A DNA stretch of 64,000 bases from Girardinichthys multiradiatus (taxonomy: Eukaryota > Chordata > Actinopteri > Cyprinodontiformes > Goodeidae): the NCBI RefSeq assembly GCF_021462225.1, contig NC_061794.1:46085414-46149413 (forward strand). Direction: 5' to 3'. The notes below the pieces were generated by a model that was given only the letters and a program-made list of their open reading frames with translations, made no database searches and was not told the DNA's origin. A program made the position numbers and the translations under genes. How positions within the stretch are numbered: position 1 is the stretch's first letter; the number at the start of each line of letters is the position of its first letter. Of the stretch, positions 11,146 through 56,383 are shown piece by piece.

Positions 11146-12500
11146 TAAAAGAAGCCAGTCAAGGTGTTTGACTGGCTTCTGATAGGCATGCCTGCCTTTG
11201 GAGGGGGAGAGCTCATTGTAGCAGCAAGATATCCCCTCTGGCCCTGGGAACACCTGGAGATCCTTACAGGAAGAATTGGAGTGTAGCTGGGAGATGGGAT
11301 GTCCCCTGCAGCTTTTATCCCTTCAAGCTGATTTTGGATTGGCCCAATGTTTAAAACAGGAAGGGCGCTTGCACAAAATATGTCATCCTGCACCATGGGC
11401 TCCACATTTTGGGTAATTGCATAATCTGATGCATTCACAAGGCATCCTCTGTATTTGCAGACCTTCACAGAGGATTTTAATTGCCTGCCGGATGCTCGGG
11501 TAGCTGCCTGTAACATTACTGCTGTCTCAGGTACCCACTCATTTTATTTCAAACAGAAATTTCACCTCATTATTTCCGGTTTCCTGTCCATCTATTGAGT
11601 TTCTCTAATATTCTGCCCTTCAGTGACTGAATAATCAGGTGTTTGTAGTAAACTTTGTATGACATTAACATATAAGCCACTGAAACCCTTGTCACACTCC
11701 TGCTAATCGTAGTGGTTGGAGGTGTTGCACTGGGGCAGATCAGTGTGCTAAGGCTAAATTTGATAGCCCGCACATCTCCCTGTGCTGACACGTTTGGGAA
11801 ATTGACCTGTTACCTCTTTGAAATTTAACCCAGGTCACTCACACACGCTTAAACACACATTTACTTTGTCCATGTACCTACAGATGGTTTATAGCCATCA
11901 GTCATGTCCACCTGCATAGAGCTGCAGAAGAATGCAGTTACAAAAGTAGCGGCATTGCATTTATTGAACATGTAAAAACACATTCATGTTCACTTACTTT
12001 CTCACCCATGTCGCACACTCACACCCAGACAGGCCTGTGTATCTGTTTACCTAAAGGTTTGTATGGGCATGTCAGGTCTGTTTTCACCAGGAAAACCAGA
12101 GAAGCTGGTGTCTCCCTCCCTCACTTTCTCTTTTTTGTCTTTATTTACCTTTCCCTCCTCCTCCCTTATTTTTCCATTTAGCTGCCAAAAACCTGCCTTT
12201 AGCCCCTAGTTAGGACTTTACTTTCAAAGATGGTTAAACATTTTAGAAAAAACGTTGTATGATTACACAAGAGAGCATCCATACCACTTTGGATTGAGCG
12301 GTCCTGTTTATTAATCCTCCAAAACCTTAAAAGAAAACAGGATCCAGACCATGAAGAAGAGTCATAGTCTTTGTTTTATCTGCAGCACCTTGAAAACGTA
12401 TTGAACCTGAAACTTTTCAAATTCTTTTCAAAGATGTTGTGTTTAGACCAAAAGATAATAGTGCATACTTAGAAAGTGGAAGGAAAACAAATAATTTAAA
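11146..12500. other. intergenic, no feature recognised
   Basis: A 15-nt phrase (AAAAGAAGCCAGTCA) occurs at about 10949 and again at about 11146 and so flanks the SINE; it may be its target-site duplication. The remainder is unassigned, including a pyrimidine-rich stretch at 12110-12180. Confidence 0.4.
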
Positions 12501-13120
12501 ATTTTTTACAAAGAAAAATCTGAAAAGTGTGGTGTGTTGTTATATTCCCTCCTCCTGCAATAAGAAGTCAAACAACCTTTTGATGCAACTGCGGCTGCAA
12601 GTCTTTGTGACAGAAATTGAGAATTTCAGTGAACATCAACTTTTTTGAAGCATTGCCACAGATTCTCAGTTAGATTTAAGTGTGGACTTTGAGTAGGCCA
12701 TTCTAACACATGGATATGCTTTGATCTAAATCATCCATTGTACCTGTGGCTGTATGTTTAGGGTCGTTGTCCTGAACAGGCCTTCACAGGTTTTCTTCCA
12801 GGATTATCCTGGATTTAGCTCCATCCATCTTCCCATCAGCTCTGCTATAGAAAAGCATGCCCACAGCATGATTCTGCCACCATGTTATACTTATTCTCTT
12901 TGCTCAGTGTGAGGTTTCTACACACCTTGCATATTGCAATAAAAATATTTGATTTGCCCTTTACATGGCTCGTGGGAAATTTGATACTGAACTACTTCAA
13001 AAAATACACTCCACACTTTTCAGATATTCATGTGTAAAACGTGTTAAAAACATGATTTTTTCCTCATACTGTAAAGTTATGAACTACTTTGTGTTGGTCT
13101 ATCACAGAAGTTAGCAACCT
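12500..13120 (-). mobile_element. decayed Tc1-like transposon, antisense
   Basis: Phrases such as GAAAAGTGTGG, GATTCTCAGTTAGATTTAAG, GGCCATTCTAACACATG, GGGTCGTTGTCCTG and TCCATCCATCTTCCCATC occur in the order of a widespread Tc1 family read antisense. Sequence at 13.0-13.12 kb (CTACTTTGTGTTGGTCTATC) matches that family's terminal region. Non-functional. Confidence 0.55.
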
Positions 13121-13519
13121 TAATGTCGGGTACAACCAAAATGACACTTAATAATTTCTTCTCTTCTGCCTCCTGAATAAATTTGGTCTAGAGCAGTAAT
13201 ATTATCTATTGTTGGTTTGCAGAAAGTCAATAATTTCCTGAACTGTTTGTTTAGTTGTTTTAATTCAGTACAGATATGTAAAAACACTGAAAATCATCTT
13301 TTATTGCCCTTGTATTGTTGATTTAAAGAAAGTTTACACAAATGAGTTTGGATCTGTCATTATCTTTAGAAATCAGAATTAGCTGGTTGGACCTCAAAGA
13401 ACCACCAGAATCCAGCCCAGAACAGCCCAAATTGTTCACCTCAATATTCAGTACAAGAGGAAACAGAAACCACTCCCATATGCTATGTTTCATTTGACCA
13501 ATTATAAACAGAATACCAG

Positions 13520-13850
13520 GCTGCACTGTGGCACAGTTGGTAGCACTGCTGCCTTGCAGCAAGAAGGTCCTGAGTTTGATTCCCAGCCTGGGCTCTTTCT
13601 GCATGGAGTTTGCATGTTCTCCCCGTGGGTGCTCAGGTGTCCTCCCACTAAGCGTAATTAATCTCTCTAAGTTGCCTTTAGGTATTAGAGTGTGCGTGCA
13701 TGGTTGCCTGCCCTGTTTGCCTATCCATTATCCTGTGATGGACTGGCGAACTGTCCAGGGTGAGATAGGCTGGAGAAATGCTGATTGCTGCTGCTTGGTG
13801 GGGATCTGGCAAAATAGGCACCTTGACCAGTGTGAAAATACAAAGATCCA
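13520..13850 (+). mobile_element. tRNA-derived SINE-like repeat
   Basis: A tRNA-like head (GTGGCACAGTTGGTAGCACT... then GTTTGATTCCCAGCCTGGGC, with a GGTNNNANTCC-type B box) is followed by GGAGTTTGCATGTTCTCCCC and GATGGACTGGCGAACTGTCC, the hallmark body of a ubiquitous teleost repeat. It lies about 150 bp upstream of the proposed dnmt3b start exon. Confidence 0.7.
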
Positions 13851-14053
13851 CATTCAACAAACTGATGTTTAGTAACCTTTCTATTAAAATCGGTTTTACC
13901 TTTTTTTAGTAGTATTAATAAATGAACTATAGTATTTCTCCTGTTGTAGTGAACAACTCAGGCCGGCAGGTTTATCAATGCTTCCTTTTTTGTCTCCTAT
14001 AAAGGTTTGAAAAGGAGTCAGGACACCTACTGGACCAGTCAACTACAACAGCA

Positions 14054-48702
<34,649 letters not shown>

Positions 48703-50101
48703 ACACAAGCCCGTCACCAAAGGGACAGATTCCATTCAGGAATATGCAGCAGGATTTTAATTTGATATATTTGTGTTAAAAAAAAAGGGACCACAAGAGG
48801 TTTCACTCCGTCAGGCACTTTTGCATGGAGAGAGTTACTTTAATTAAAAACAGAGCAGCAGGAAAATGAGAATAGCTGTTATTGGATTCTTGAAATGATC
48901 TGTTGTGCATTTGCAGAGCTGCGTAATTTCCATTTACACTGAGACAAATACAACAGCTTGGAGCTAGCCTGCAAAGGCAGTAAACTGATCATATCATCCA
49001 GAATCAGGACCTGTGAATAATAACGTCCCTGAAAACTAGTCTGGGTTGAGTTTCTGAGCAGCTGCAGAAAATAACGAATGATTAGGATAATGATGCCGCC
49101 TGTAAAGTCAGTACAAAACCACTATTTTGTAATATTTTATTAGGTTTAAACAGTTGAAACCGAGCTGTCCAAAAGAACTGTGGATATAATAACATTTTAC
49201 TGTCACGAAGCAGGTTGGAGGTGGGAAATAAGTGGATAAACTACAGTTTATTGGTTCCCGGGTTAAAATAGATCCAAATGAGCAAGAAAAAGGAACGTAA
49301 GGGAGCATCCACTTGGCACATATATTTTTGCAAAACCCCCATAAGAAGCCTTCCTATTTGAACTATGAAGCCCAGTGGATTCCCTGCAACCAAAACTTCT
49401 GTTCCAGGTTTTGTGCTTGTTATTTGGATTTGTAGTCAAATCTTAAGATTGTTTTAAACACTGTTTTAGAAAGCTTTCTGTGAGAAGGTCCTGTGATGAT
49501 TGTTGATGACATCTATCCAGCCCCTGGACTCTCCTCTGATTCTGTTTGGTCCCGGAAGCGTTTTGTGTCACTGTTCCGCTGACGTGGTTCTGTTCAAGAA
49601 AGTCAAAAATGTGAAACACTTTTTACCAAAACATTAGTTTGTGTTCTGCTACTGACTGCCTGTAGTTAAAGGAGATGTTTAAAACCTTGAGCCAGCTGTT
49701 TAACACGTTTCCGCGGCTCCTAAGAGATTTGTTTCTTTAATTAAGGAGTCTGCACATGTCTGAACACATTGTACTATATTCACCAGACACCTCTGTAAGC
49801 TTAACGTGTTTTACTATCAGGTTATTTTGAAGTGACCCTAAACCTTAAACTATTCGGTTAATCAGAGTGAAAGAGCCTTACCACCTACGGCTCTTTGCAG
49901 TTTCTTTTTACGTACTGTATCAGCAGAAAGGTTTACAAGGCTTGTTTAACAGGAAATATTTCTGTTTAGACACAATGCAAAAGCCTTCATAAGAACACTT
50001 TTTCTAGTTTTATTTTTTTATGAATAGTTAATATTTTTATGATGCATTAAAAGTGCTTCCCTGGAATAGATTCTTTCATGTTTTAACCTCATTGTTTCAT
50101 T
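48703..50101 (+). other. probable dnmt3b 3' UTR (proximal part)
   Basis: About 1.4 kb of AT-rich DNA without coding signal follows the stop codon. ATTAAA hexamers occur at 48843-48848 and 50046-50051. The second is followed by T/GT-rich DNA and ends about 50 bp before the 3' end of the antisense LINE. AT-rich DNA continuing at 53.53-53.87 kb, with AATAAA at 53847-53852, may be the displaced distal part of the same UTR. This is inference from position and composition. Confidence 0.5.
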
Positions 50102-53100
50102 AAGAATCAGAATCAGAATCAGAATCAGAAAAGCTTTATTGCCAAGTACGTTTTTGGACATACAAGGAATTTGTTTTGGCGTAGTCGGTGCAATACAGTA
50201 CAAATTAAACAGTACAAACATATCTACAATATAATATAAATATAAGTGCACAGTTTTAAGTGAGTGAGAGTAAATATAGAGCAGTATAAGATGCAAGAGC
50301 AATACAACAGTGCAGATGATCATTGTGCAAGTAAAGCAGGAGTCCAAGCTGAGCGTTAATGTAACGCATAGAGTTACAGGTTACAGGTGTCCTGTCAGCA
50401 AAAAAAGGGGGGGTGTGGGGGAAAGGGGGAATGTCAGGGTGGTTTCCGGGCTTTGTTAACCAGGCTGGTGGCAGATGGGAAAAAACTGTTCTTGTGGCGT
50501 GAGGTTTTGGTCCGGATGGACCGCAGCCTCCTGCCAGAGGGGAGAGTCTCAAAGAGTCTGTGACCGGGGTGGGAGGGATCAGCCAGAATCTTCCCTGCCC
50601 GCTTCAGGGTCCTGGAGGTGTACAGTTCCTGGAGCGACAGTAGACTGCAGCCAATCACCTTCTCAGCAGACCGAATGACACGCTGCAGCCTGCCCTTATC
50701 CTTGGCTGTAGCAGCGGCGTACCAGATGGTGATGGAGGAGGTGAGGATGGACTCAATGATGGCTGTGTAGAAGTGCACCATCATAGTCTTTGGCAGGTTG
50801 AATTTCTTCAGCTGCCGCAGGAAGAACATCCTCTGCTGGGCTTTCTTGATGAGGGAGCTGATGTTTGGCTCCCACTTGAGATCCTGGGAGATGATGGTTC
50901 CCAGGAAGCGGAAAGATTCCACAGTGTCAATTGTGGAGTCACAGAGGGTGATGGGGGCAGGTGGGGCTGGGTTCTGCCTGAAGTTCACAACCATCTCCAC
51001 TGTCTTTAGAGCGTTGAGCTCAAGGCTGTTCTGGCTGCACCAGTCCAACAGATGGTCCACCTCCCATCTGTACGCGGACTCGTCACCATCAGAGATGAGT
51101 CCGATCAGGGTGGTGTCGTCCGCAAACTTCAGAAGCTTGACAGACTGGTGACTGGAGGTGCAGCTGTTGGTGTACAGGGAGAAGAGCAGAGGAGAGAGAA
51201 CACAGCCTTGGGGGGAACCGGTGCTGATGGTCAGGGAGTCAGAGACGTGCTTCCCCAGCCTCACGCGCTGCTTCCTGTCAGACAGGAAGTCAGTGATCCA
51301 CCTGCAGGTGGAGTCGGGCACACTCAGCTGGGAGAGCTTCTCCTGTAGCAGAACTGGGACGATGGTGTTGAAGGCAGAGCTGAAATCCACAAACAGGATC
51401 CTGGCATAGGTTCCTGTGGAGTCCAGGTGCCGGAGGATGAAGTGAAGGGCTAGGTTGACTGCATCATCTACAGACCTGTTGGCTCTGTAGGCAAACTGCA
51501 GGGGGTCAAGGAGGGGGTCGGTGATGTCTTTGAGGTGTGAGAGCACAAGGCGCTCAAAGGACTTCATCACCACAGAGGTCAGGGCGACGGGTCTGAAGTC
51601 ATTAAGCCCTGTGGTCCTTGGCTTCTTGGGAACAGGGACGATGGTGGAGGACTTGAAGCAGGCTGGCACATGACATGTCTCCAGTGAGGTGTTAAAAATG
51701 TCTGTGAAGACTGGAGACAGCTGATCAGCGCAGTGCTTCAGGCTGGCTGGTGAGACAGAATCCGGACCAGCAGCTTTCCGGGGGTTCTGTCTCCTGAAGA
51801 GTTTGTTGACGTCCCTCTCCTGGATGGAAAGAGCCGTCCTCGGCGTGGGTAGGGGGCTGGTGGGGGTTGGAGGTGCCAAGGCCCCTCTTGAGGTTGGGGA
51901 GGTGGGGGTGGTGGATTGTGGCTGCAGCTGTTGGGGGGCGTCGTGGGAGATGGTTGCAGGACTGTCCCTTTGTCTATCAAAGCGGCAGTAGAACTCGTTC
52001 AGGTCGTTGGCGAGGCGTCGGTCGTTGATGGAGTGGGGGGCTTTCGGCTTGTAGTTGGTGATTTGCTTGAGCCCTTTCCAGACAGACGCAGAGTCGTTGG
52101 CTGAGAACTGGATTTGGAGCTTCTCAGAGTACAGTCGTTTGGCCTCTTTCACTGCCTTGCCAAACTTGTACTTAGCCTCTCTGTATATGTCTTTGTCCCC
52201 ACTCCTGAAGGCCTCTTCCTTATCCAGTCTTAACCTTCTGAGTTTAGCTGTGAACCAGGGTTTGTCGTTGTTGTAACTCACCCTGGTGCATGATGGTACA
52301 CAGCTGTCCTCACAGAAGCTGATGTAGGAAGTCACAGCCTCTGTGTACTCGTCCAGACTGTTGGTAGTAGTCCTGAACACATCCCAGTCTGTACAGCCTA
52401 AACACGCCTGGAGATTCTCCACAGCCTCACTGCTCCACTTCCTTGTCGTCCTCACAACAGGTTTGCAGAGCTTTAGTTTCTGCCTGTATGCAGGAATCAG
52501 GTGGACCATGATGTGGTCGGATTGGCCCAGTGCAGCACGTGGGACGGCATGATAAGCGTCTCTGATGGTGGTGTAACAGTGATCCAGAATGTTGTCCTCT
52601 CTAGTCGGACATTTTATAAACTGTCTGTATTTGGGAAGTTCGTGGGTCAGATTACCTTTGTTAAAGTCACCAGCGACGATTACTAAGGAGTCCGGGTTGG
52701 TCCGCTCCACACTCAGTATCTGGTCGGCGAGCATGCGCTGTGCGACCTGCACGTTAGCTTGCGGCGGGATGTAAACACCGACCAGGATGAACGAAGCAAA
52801 CTCACGGGGGGAATAGAAAGGCTTACAGTTTATGATGAAGGCTTCCAGGTCTGGAGAACAGTGCTGCTGAATCACTGTCACGTCGTTGCACCAACCACTG
52901 TTGAGGTAAAAACAGATTCCTCCACCTTTCGCTTTGCCGGAGAGTTCCGTGTCTCTGTCCGCTCTGTAGAGCTGGAATCCTGCCAGCTGCAGCGCAGAGT
53001 CCGGTATTAATCCACACAGCCACGTCTCCGTGAAGCACAAAACTGCCGATGAATAAAAGTCCCTGTTTTTCCCCAACAGCAGTTGTAGTTCCTCCATTTT

Positions 53101-53530
53101 GTTGGGAAGTGAGCGCACGTTAGAGAGAAATATTCCAGGTAACGGTGTTCGTAGTCCACGCTGGCGAAGACGTACCAGCACCCCAGCCCGTTTCCCTCTC
53201 TTCCGGCGTTTCACCACGTGAACAAAGGTGAGCGCACCTTTGACCAGAATGTCCAAATATTCCAGAGCAGTAGGTAGAAATGTTGGAAATAACTCCTCTG
53301 GTGTAGTAGCCCTGATGTTCATGAGTTCTTCTCTGGTGAGAGAGCTCCGGGTACCATCACAGAAGACCGTTTTAAAGCAAAAAACAAAACAAAACAATGC
53401 GCACCAACACGCCGAGGCGACCATCTGCGGCGCCATCTTGTTCAAGTTTGCACGAGTTCTAGTCCTCACCTTCTGCTTTAAACTAAAAAGTATTAGTTTG
53501 CTGTAGCTGCTCCTTGCAGACACTTTACTT
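50102..53530 (-). mobile_element. L2/Rex1-type non-LTR retrotransposon with intact ORF
   Basis: The element lies antisense to dnmt3b. Its 3' end, on the plus strand at 50104, is a tail of four AGAATC repeats followed by a 3' UTR with AAAGCTTTATTGCC (AATAAAGC on minus). The 5' end is near 53.53 kb; no target-site duplication was recognised, which is common for this group. An exact plus-strand segment recurs at 56.53-57.02 kb as a truncated copy. Rex1 and L2 are close in this superfamily and I cannot separate them without alignment. Confidence 0.9.
50434..53436 (-). CDS. LINE endonuclease-reverse transcriptase polyprotein, uninterrupted
   Basis: One open frame of 1000 codons from an ATG at 53436 with a good context (AAGATGG) to a stop at 50434; the frame is open a further 29 codons upstream without an ATG. 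Numbering from that Met: endonuclease motifs SNVRS (N106), FTETW (E137), AGDFN (D257, N259) and QSDH (D307, H308); RT motifs VDFSSAFNT (D684), [10 protein letters not shown] and KFADD (D773, D774); C-terminal [12 protein letters not shown] and [10 protein letters not shown]. Function: cleaves target DNA and reverse-transcribes its own RNA. No ORF1 upstream was recognised. No stop or frameshift is visible, so the protein could be functional; whether it is transcribed is unknown. Confidence 0.9.
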   Translation of the reverse strand: MAPQMVASACWCALFCFVFCFKTVFCDGTRSSLTREELMNIRATTPEELFPTFLPTALEYLDILVKGALTFVHVVKRRKRGKRAGVLVRLRQRGLRTPLPGIFLSNVRSLPNKMEELQLLLGKNRDFYSSAVLCFTETWLCGLIPDSALQLAGFQLYRADRDTELSGKAKGGGICFYLNSGWCNDVTVIQQHCSPDLEAFIINCKPFYSPREFASFILVGVYIPPQANVQVAQRMLADQILSVERTNPDSLVIVAGDFNKGNLTHELPKYRQFIKCPTREDNILDHCYTTIRDAYHAVPRAALGQSDHIMVHLIPAYRQKLKLCKPVVRTTRKWSSEAVENLQACLGCTDWDVFRTTTNSLDEYTEAVTSYISFCEDSCVPSCTRVSYNNDKPWFTAKLRRLRLDKEEAFRSGDKDIYREAKYKFGKAVKEAKRLYSEKLQIQFSANDSASVWKGLKQITNYKPKAPHSINDRRLANDLNEFYCRFDRQRDSPATISHDAPQQLQPQSTTPTSPTSRGALAPPTPTSPLPTPRTALSIQERDVNKLFRRQNPRKAAGPDSVSPASLKHCADQLSPVFTDIFNTSLETCHVPACFKSSTIVPVPKKPRTTGLNDFRPVALTSVVMKSFERLVLSHLKDITDPLLDPLQFAYRANRSVDDAVNLALHFILRHLDSTGTYARILFVDFSSAFNTIVPVLLQEKLSQLSVPDSTCRWITDFLSDRKQRVRLGKHVSDSLTISTGSPQGCVLSPLLFSLYTNSCTSSHQSVKLLKFADDTTLIGLISDGDESAYRWEVDHLLDWCSQNSLELNALKTVEMVVNFRQNPAPPAPITLCDSTIDTVESFRFLGTIISQDLKWEPNISSLIKKAQQRMFFLRQLKKFNLPKTMMVHFYTAIIESILTSSITIWYAAATAKDKGRLQRVIRSAEKVIGCSLLSLQELYTSRTLKRAGKILADPSHPGHRLFETLPSGRRLRSIRTKTSRHKNSFFPSATSLVNKARKPP

Positions 53531-53999
53531 TGCTTTTAGCTTATTAACATATTATACAGCTTGCTTGTATTGTGTTTGTGAGATATTAGTAGGCTTTTAG
53601 GAATTTCATCTCATGTATGTGTGAACCTCATAAGTGGGTCTTTGTAGGCTTCTAAACTGGACCATATCTGCAGAGTAGCTGTGTTTTTAGGACATTACTT
53701 TTTTGTATCACAGTATATTTTTTCCTATTGATCTCGTCTTCAAAAGCATTTCAGATAAAGAGATTGAGTTATTTTTATATTGTTTTGCAACAATTTAGAG
53801 GAAAACATTTGTGTACTACTTGTAGCTACTTTTATAAGTTTTATATAATAAAAAGCGGCCTTGCTGCACAAAACACAAGCAGGTGTCAGTCGTTCATTTA
53901 TGCCGTCGGGTTCTTTTACTGGTATTTTTCAGGTCTAAGTATGGAAAAGATGTAGTTTTTCCAGACCATTCCCTATCCCATTGTTGAAAATATATATAC
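53531..53999 (+). other. probable distal dnmt3b 3' UTR or downstream flank
   Basis: AT-rich non-coding DNA directly beyond the LINE 5' end, containing the AATAAA at 53847. It reads as continuation of the DNA left of the LINE, but this is inferred from composition only. Confidence 0.35.
53847..53852 (+). terminator. candidate distal poly(A) signal AATAAA
   Basis: AATAAA in 3'-UTR-like AT-rich DNA on the far side of the LINE insertion. It could serve as the original dnmt3b polyadenylation site if the LINE landed inside the UTR. No transcript evidence is visible. Confidence 0.3.
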
Positions 54000-54115
54000 A
54001 TCCATTCATCCAAGGGCAGCACCTGTGAGTGGGCAGCAAAGCCTCGGTGACCCGTCCCCCCACTGGAATTCTAATTTCCCCTCGGGGATCAATAAAGTAT
54101 CTTTGAATTGAATAG
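54000..54115 (+). repeat. LINE 3'-end fragment
   Basis: ACTGGAATTCTAATTTCCCC, then TCGGGGATCAATAAAGTATC and TTTGAATTGAA, is a common 3' terminus of fish LINEs with an A/T-rich tail. 5'-truncated. Confidence 0.55.
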
Positions 54116-54739
54116 TTGCTGCCATGTTTCCCATGACTCCCTTTTAAATGAGATTCTCCATTACAATTATTTTGCCATTTTAATTCAAGCATCAAAAACT
54201 GCAGGGTTTTTCCTAAATTCATAATTTCAAACTGGCTTAAAATGGACTGAAGACTAGAAGTTTAATTTGTAAAAGAAAAATATTTGGACATGAAAATAGT
54301 GTAAGAATACTGATATTTTTGTATTTGAGCTTGCCCCAGTCAATTTTATTTGGATCTTCTGTAAGTCAGGTGACTGCTAGGACCAGGTCATAGCTTTAGA
54401 GATCCTATTCAACAACAGAAGGGCACATTTGAGGTTGCCCTAAAGGTTCCATTGTATAAATCTTGATATTTAATTATGCTTGTGGAAACCAAAGATCTAA
54501 GTTTGACCCCCAATGGACAAGAACAACAAATTGTTACTCATCTAAAGACCAACCACTTGTGACTAATAGCACCACTCCCAGTTTGTGCCACACCTTCAGG
54601 TTGTAGGTATGTTAGAATCTGAGCTGACCTTTAAATGGCTGACCTTTAAGCTCAAGGTCTGTAGTTCTCAATGGTTCTTTACAAGTTCCATTGTTTTTGA
54701 GACAGCTTGACCCACACACAGAAAAACACTCAGAAGTAA

Positions 54740-55585
54740 GAACAGAATGTAAGGTGTTTTTATTGTCAGCAAAATAATCAGAAGCAAGGACGGGAAACAC
54801 CAACTGTACAGGAAGAAAAGAGAAATGACTGATGAACAAAGGATAATGTAGAAAATGACTAAATAAAAGATCTGAGAAATGGCTTACTAAATTTTTGCTG
54901 CTTGAACCACCAGGGGTAGAGGGATTCAGGGTCTTTGCTTGCAAGGTACAAGTTGCTCAGCTGTTCTCTCTGGTGCTGTCTGAGAGAACTTGGTGAAAAG
55001 CAGAGATAGCTCGGGTGCGGGTATTGGTGTTGGAGGGTGGAACAGAGTATGCTTATGCCTTGGTCATGAAGGAGGAGGAAGCGGGAAGCCGCCAGCTTGG
55101 TCCATGTCTGAGAAGTACAGGTGGTTGGGAACGAAGTCCACAAAAACGAAGATCCAATTTCCAGTAGGCGATAATCTTAATTCCCCAGAAACGTCTGGAG
55201 CGTAGTTGAGCCTCAGCAAGGTAAACAAAGCCTTAGGTCAGAAACCTGCAAGGGAGCAAATACAAAGTTACTAGGAGCACAAAAATGAAGCAAAAATCAG
55301 TAGAGGCTGAGCTTGTTACCACTAAGACAAACACTCTAGCATCGAAGTGCTGGTAGCCTCCCGCTTAAGTCCTCCTCCATGCAATCAGCAGATAGGCCGC
55401 ACCTGTCACCCAGAGCACCTGAGAACCTCCAGCACTAACTGAGAAACACTGAGACAATGAATACAAGTACACACACACACACACACACACAGAGACAATG
55501 AATACAAGTACACACACACACACACACACACAGAGACAATGAATACAAGTACACACACACACACACACACACACAGATCCTGACA
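54740..55585 (-). mobile_element. possible LTR-like block, antisense
   Basis: On the minus strand it begins TGTCAGGATCTG, runs through the CA/TG tandem repeat and a GC-rich CAGGTGCGGCCTATCTGC stretch, and reaches an ACAATAAAAACACC poly(A)-like end near 54.75 kb. That is the general layout of the fish gypsy LTRs in this window, but no target-site duplication was found and the ends are uncertain. Confidence 0.3.
55451..55576. repeat. three tandem 41-44-bp units each containing a (CA)n run
   Basis: Units start with GAGACAATGAATACAAGT at 55451, 55492 and 55533, each followed by ACAC repeats. The unique part is identical in all three. All long minus-strand ORFs here (Cys/Val repeats) are artefacts of the CA runs. 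Confidence 0.9.
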
Positions 55586-55799
55586 GATAACACTGCGGTG
55601 TGACAAAGGTAGATCAAAGAGCTGCAGCAGGAGCATAAAAACTGTGACCCAAGGATCTGGTTATGTAATAACTTGAACTCAGGAACTTCCTGTGTAGGCC
55701 TGTGTGCTATTTGAAAGTTGGGCACTTCCTCTTACTTTTAGCTAGAAACACAAGTTCAACTTTAAAGGGAAAACAAATCATTTAGCTCTCTGATATCAT

Positions 55800-56380
55800 C
55801 CATTTATCATAAACTGCTTGTTTGGGGTTTTGAGTTTGTGTTCTGTGTATTTTCTCTGCACATCCATGTTTTTCACTTGCTTTATTTCATTTCATTTAGA
55901 TTTATAAGTTTTATTCTGGTGTTAGATGTTTTGGTTTGTGTTTCCTTATAGATCTGGTTCCTCCCTGTTTATGTTCTTTAGCTCCTTGTTTAATACTGAT
56001 ATTCCTATATATCGAGTTATGTTTTATTTCCGGCTCACGTGTGTTATTCAGCCTCCCTCCATCAGTGGCTCTGCATTCCTTGTCACCAGTTGCCTCATAC
56101 TCCTCCTGATTAGTTCCCCTGGTTCATTGGTCCTACATACCTCAGTATTTATACTCTCAGACTGTCATTGTTCTCCACCGGTTCCTCCTGTTAACTACCG
56201 TGCTTGCTACCCGTCCGTTCCCTTGTGTATTTCCTACTCAAGTAATGTTACCTGCCTGTGTTCACCATCCTGATCCTTGTAAGTTCTTGTTTTAATATCG
56301 TTATTAAAATCCCTTCCAGTCACCATGAGGCTGTTCGGCTCAAATCTGCATGTGGGTCCAACAACTTCAGTACCTGACAG
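55800..56380 (+). mobile_element. LTR-like block, gypsy type, sense
   Basis: Ends GTACCTGACA at 56379 and contains a TATTTATACTC promoter-like box near 56148, CTGATTAGTTCCCC, and GTTCCTCCTGTTAAC...GCTTGCTACC. It resembles the minus-strand layout of the LTR at 5.0-5.97 kb. The left end is not clear and no duplication flanks it. Confidence 0.4.
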
Positions 56381-56383
56381 TAC

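Noticed and set aside
11145..11516. 123-codon minus-strand ORF
   Set aside because: No family resemblance and no splice or start context; considered chance.
50798..51348. Plus-strand ORFs of 98 and 117 codons
   Set aside because: Antisense shadows of the intact LINE RT.
55365..55725. Cys/Val-rich minus-strand ORFs of 69-96 codons
   Set aside because: They are translations of CA/TG microsatellite runs inside the tandem repeat.
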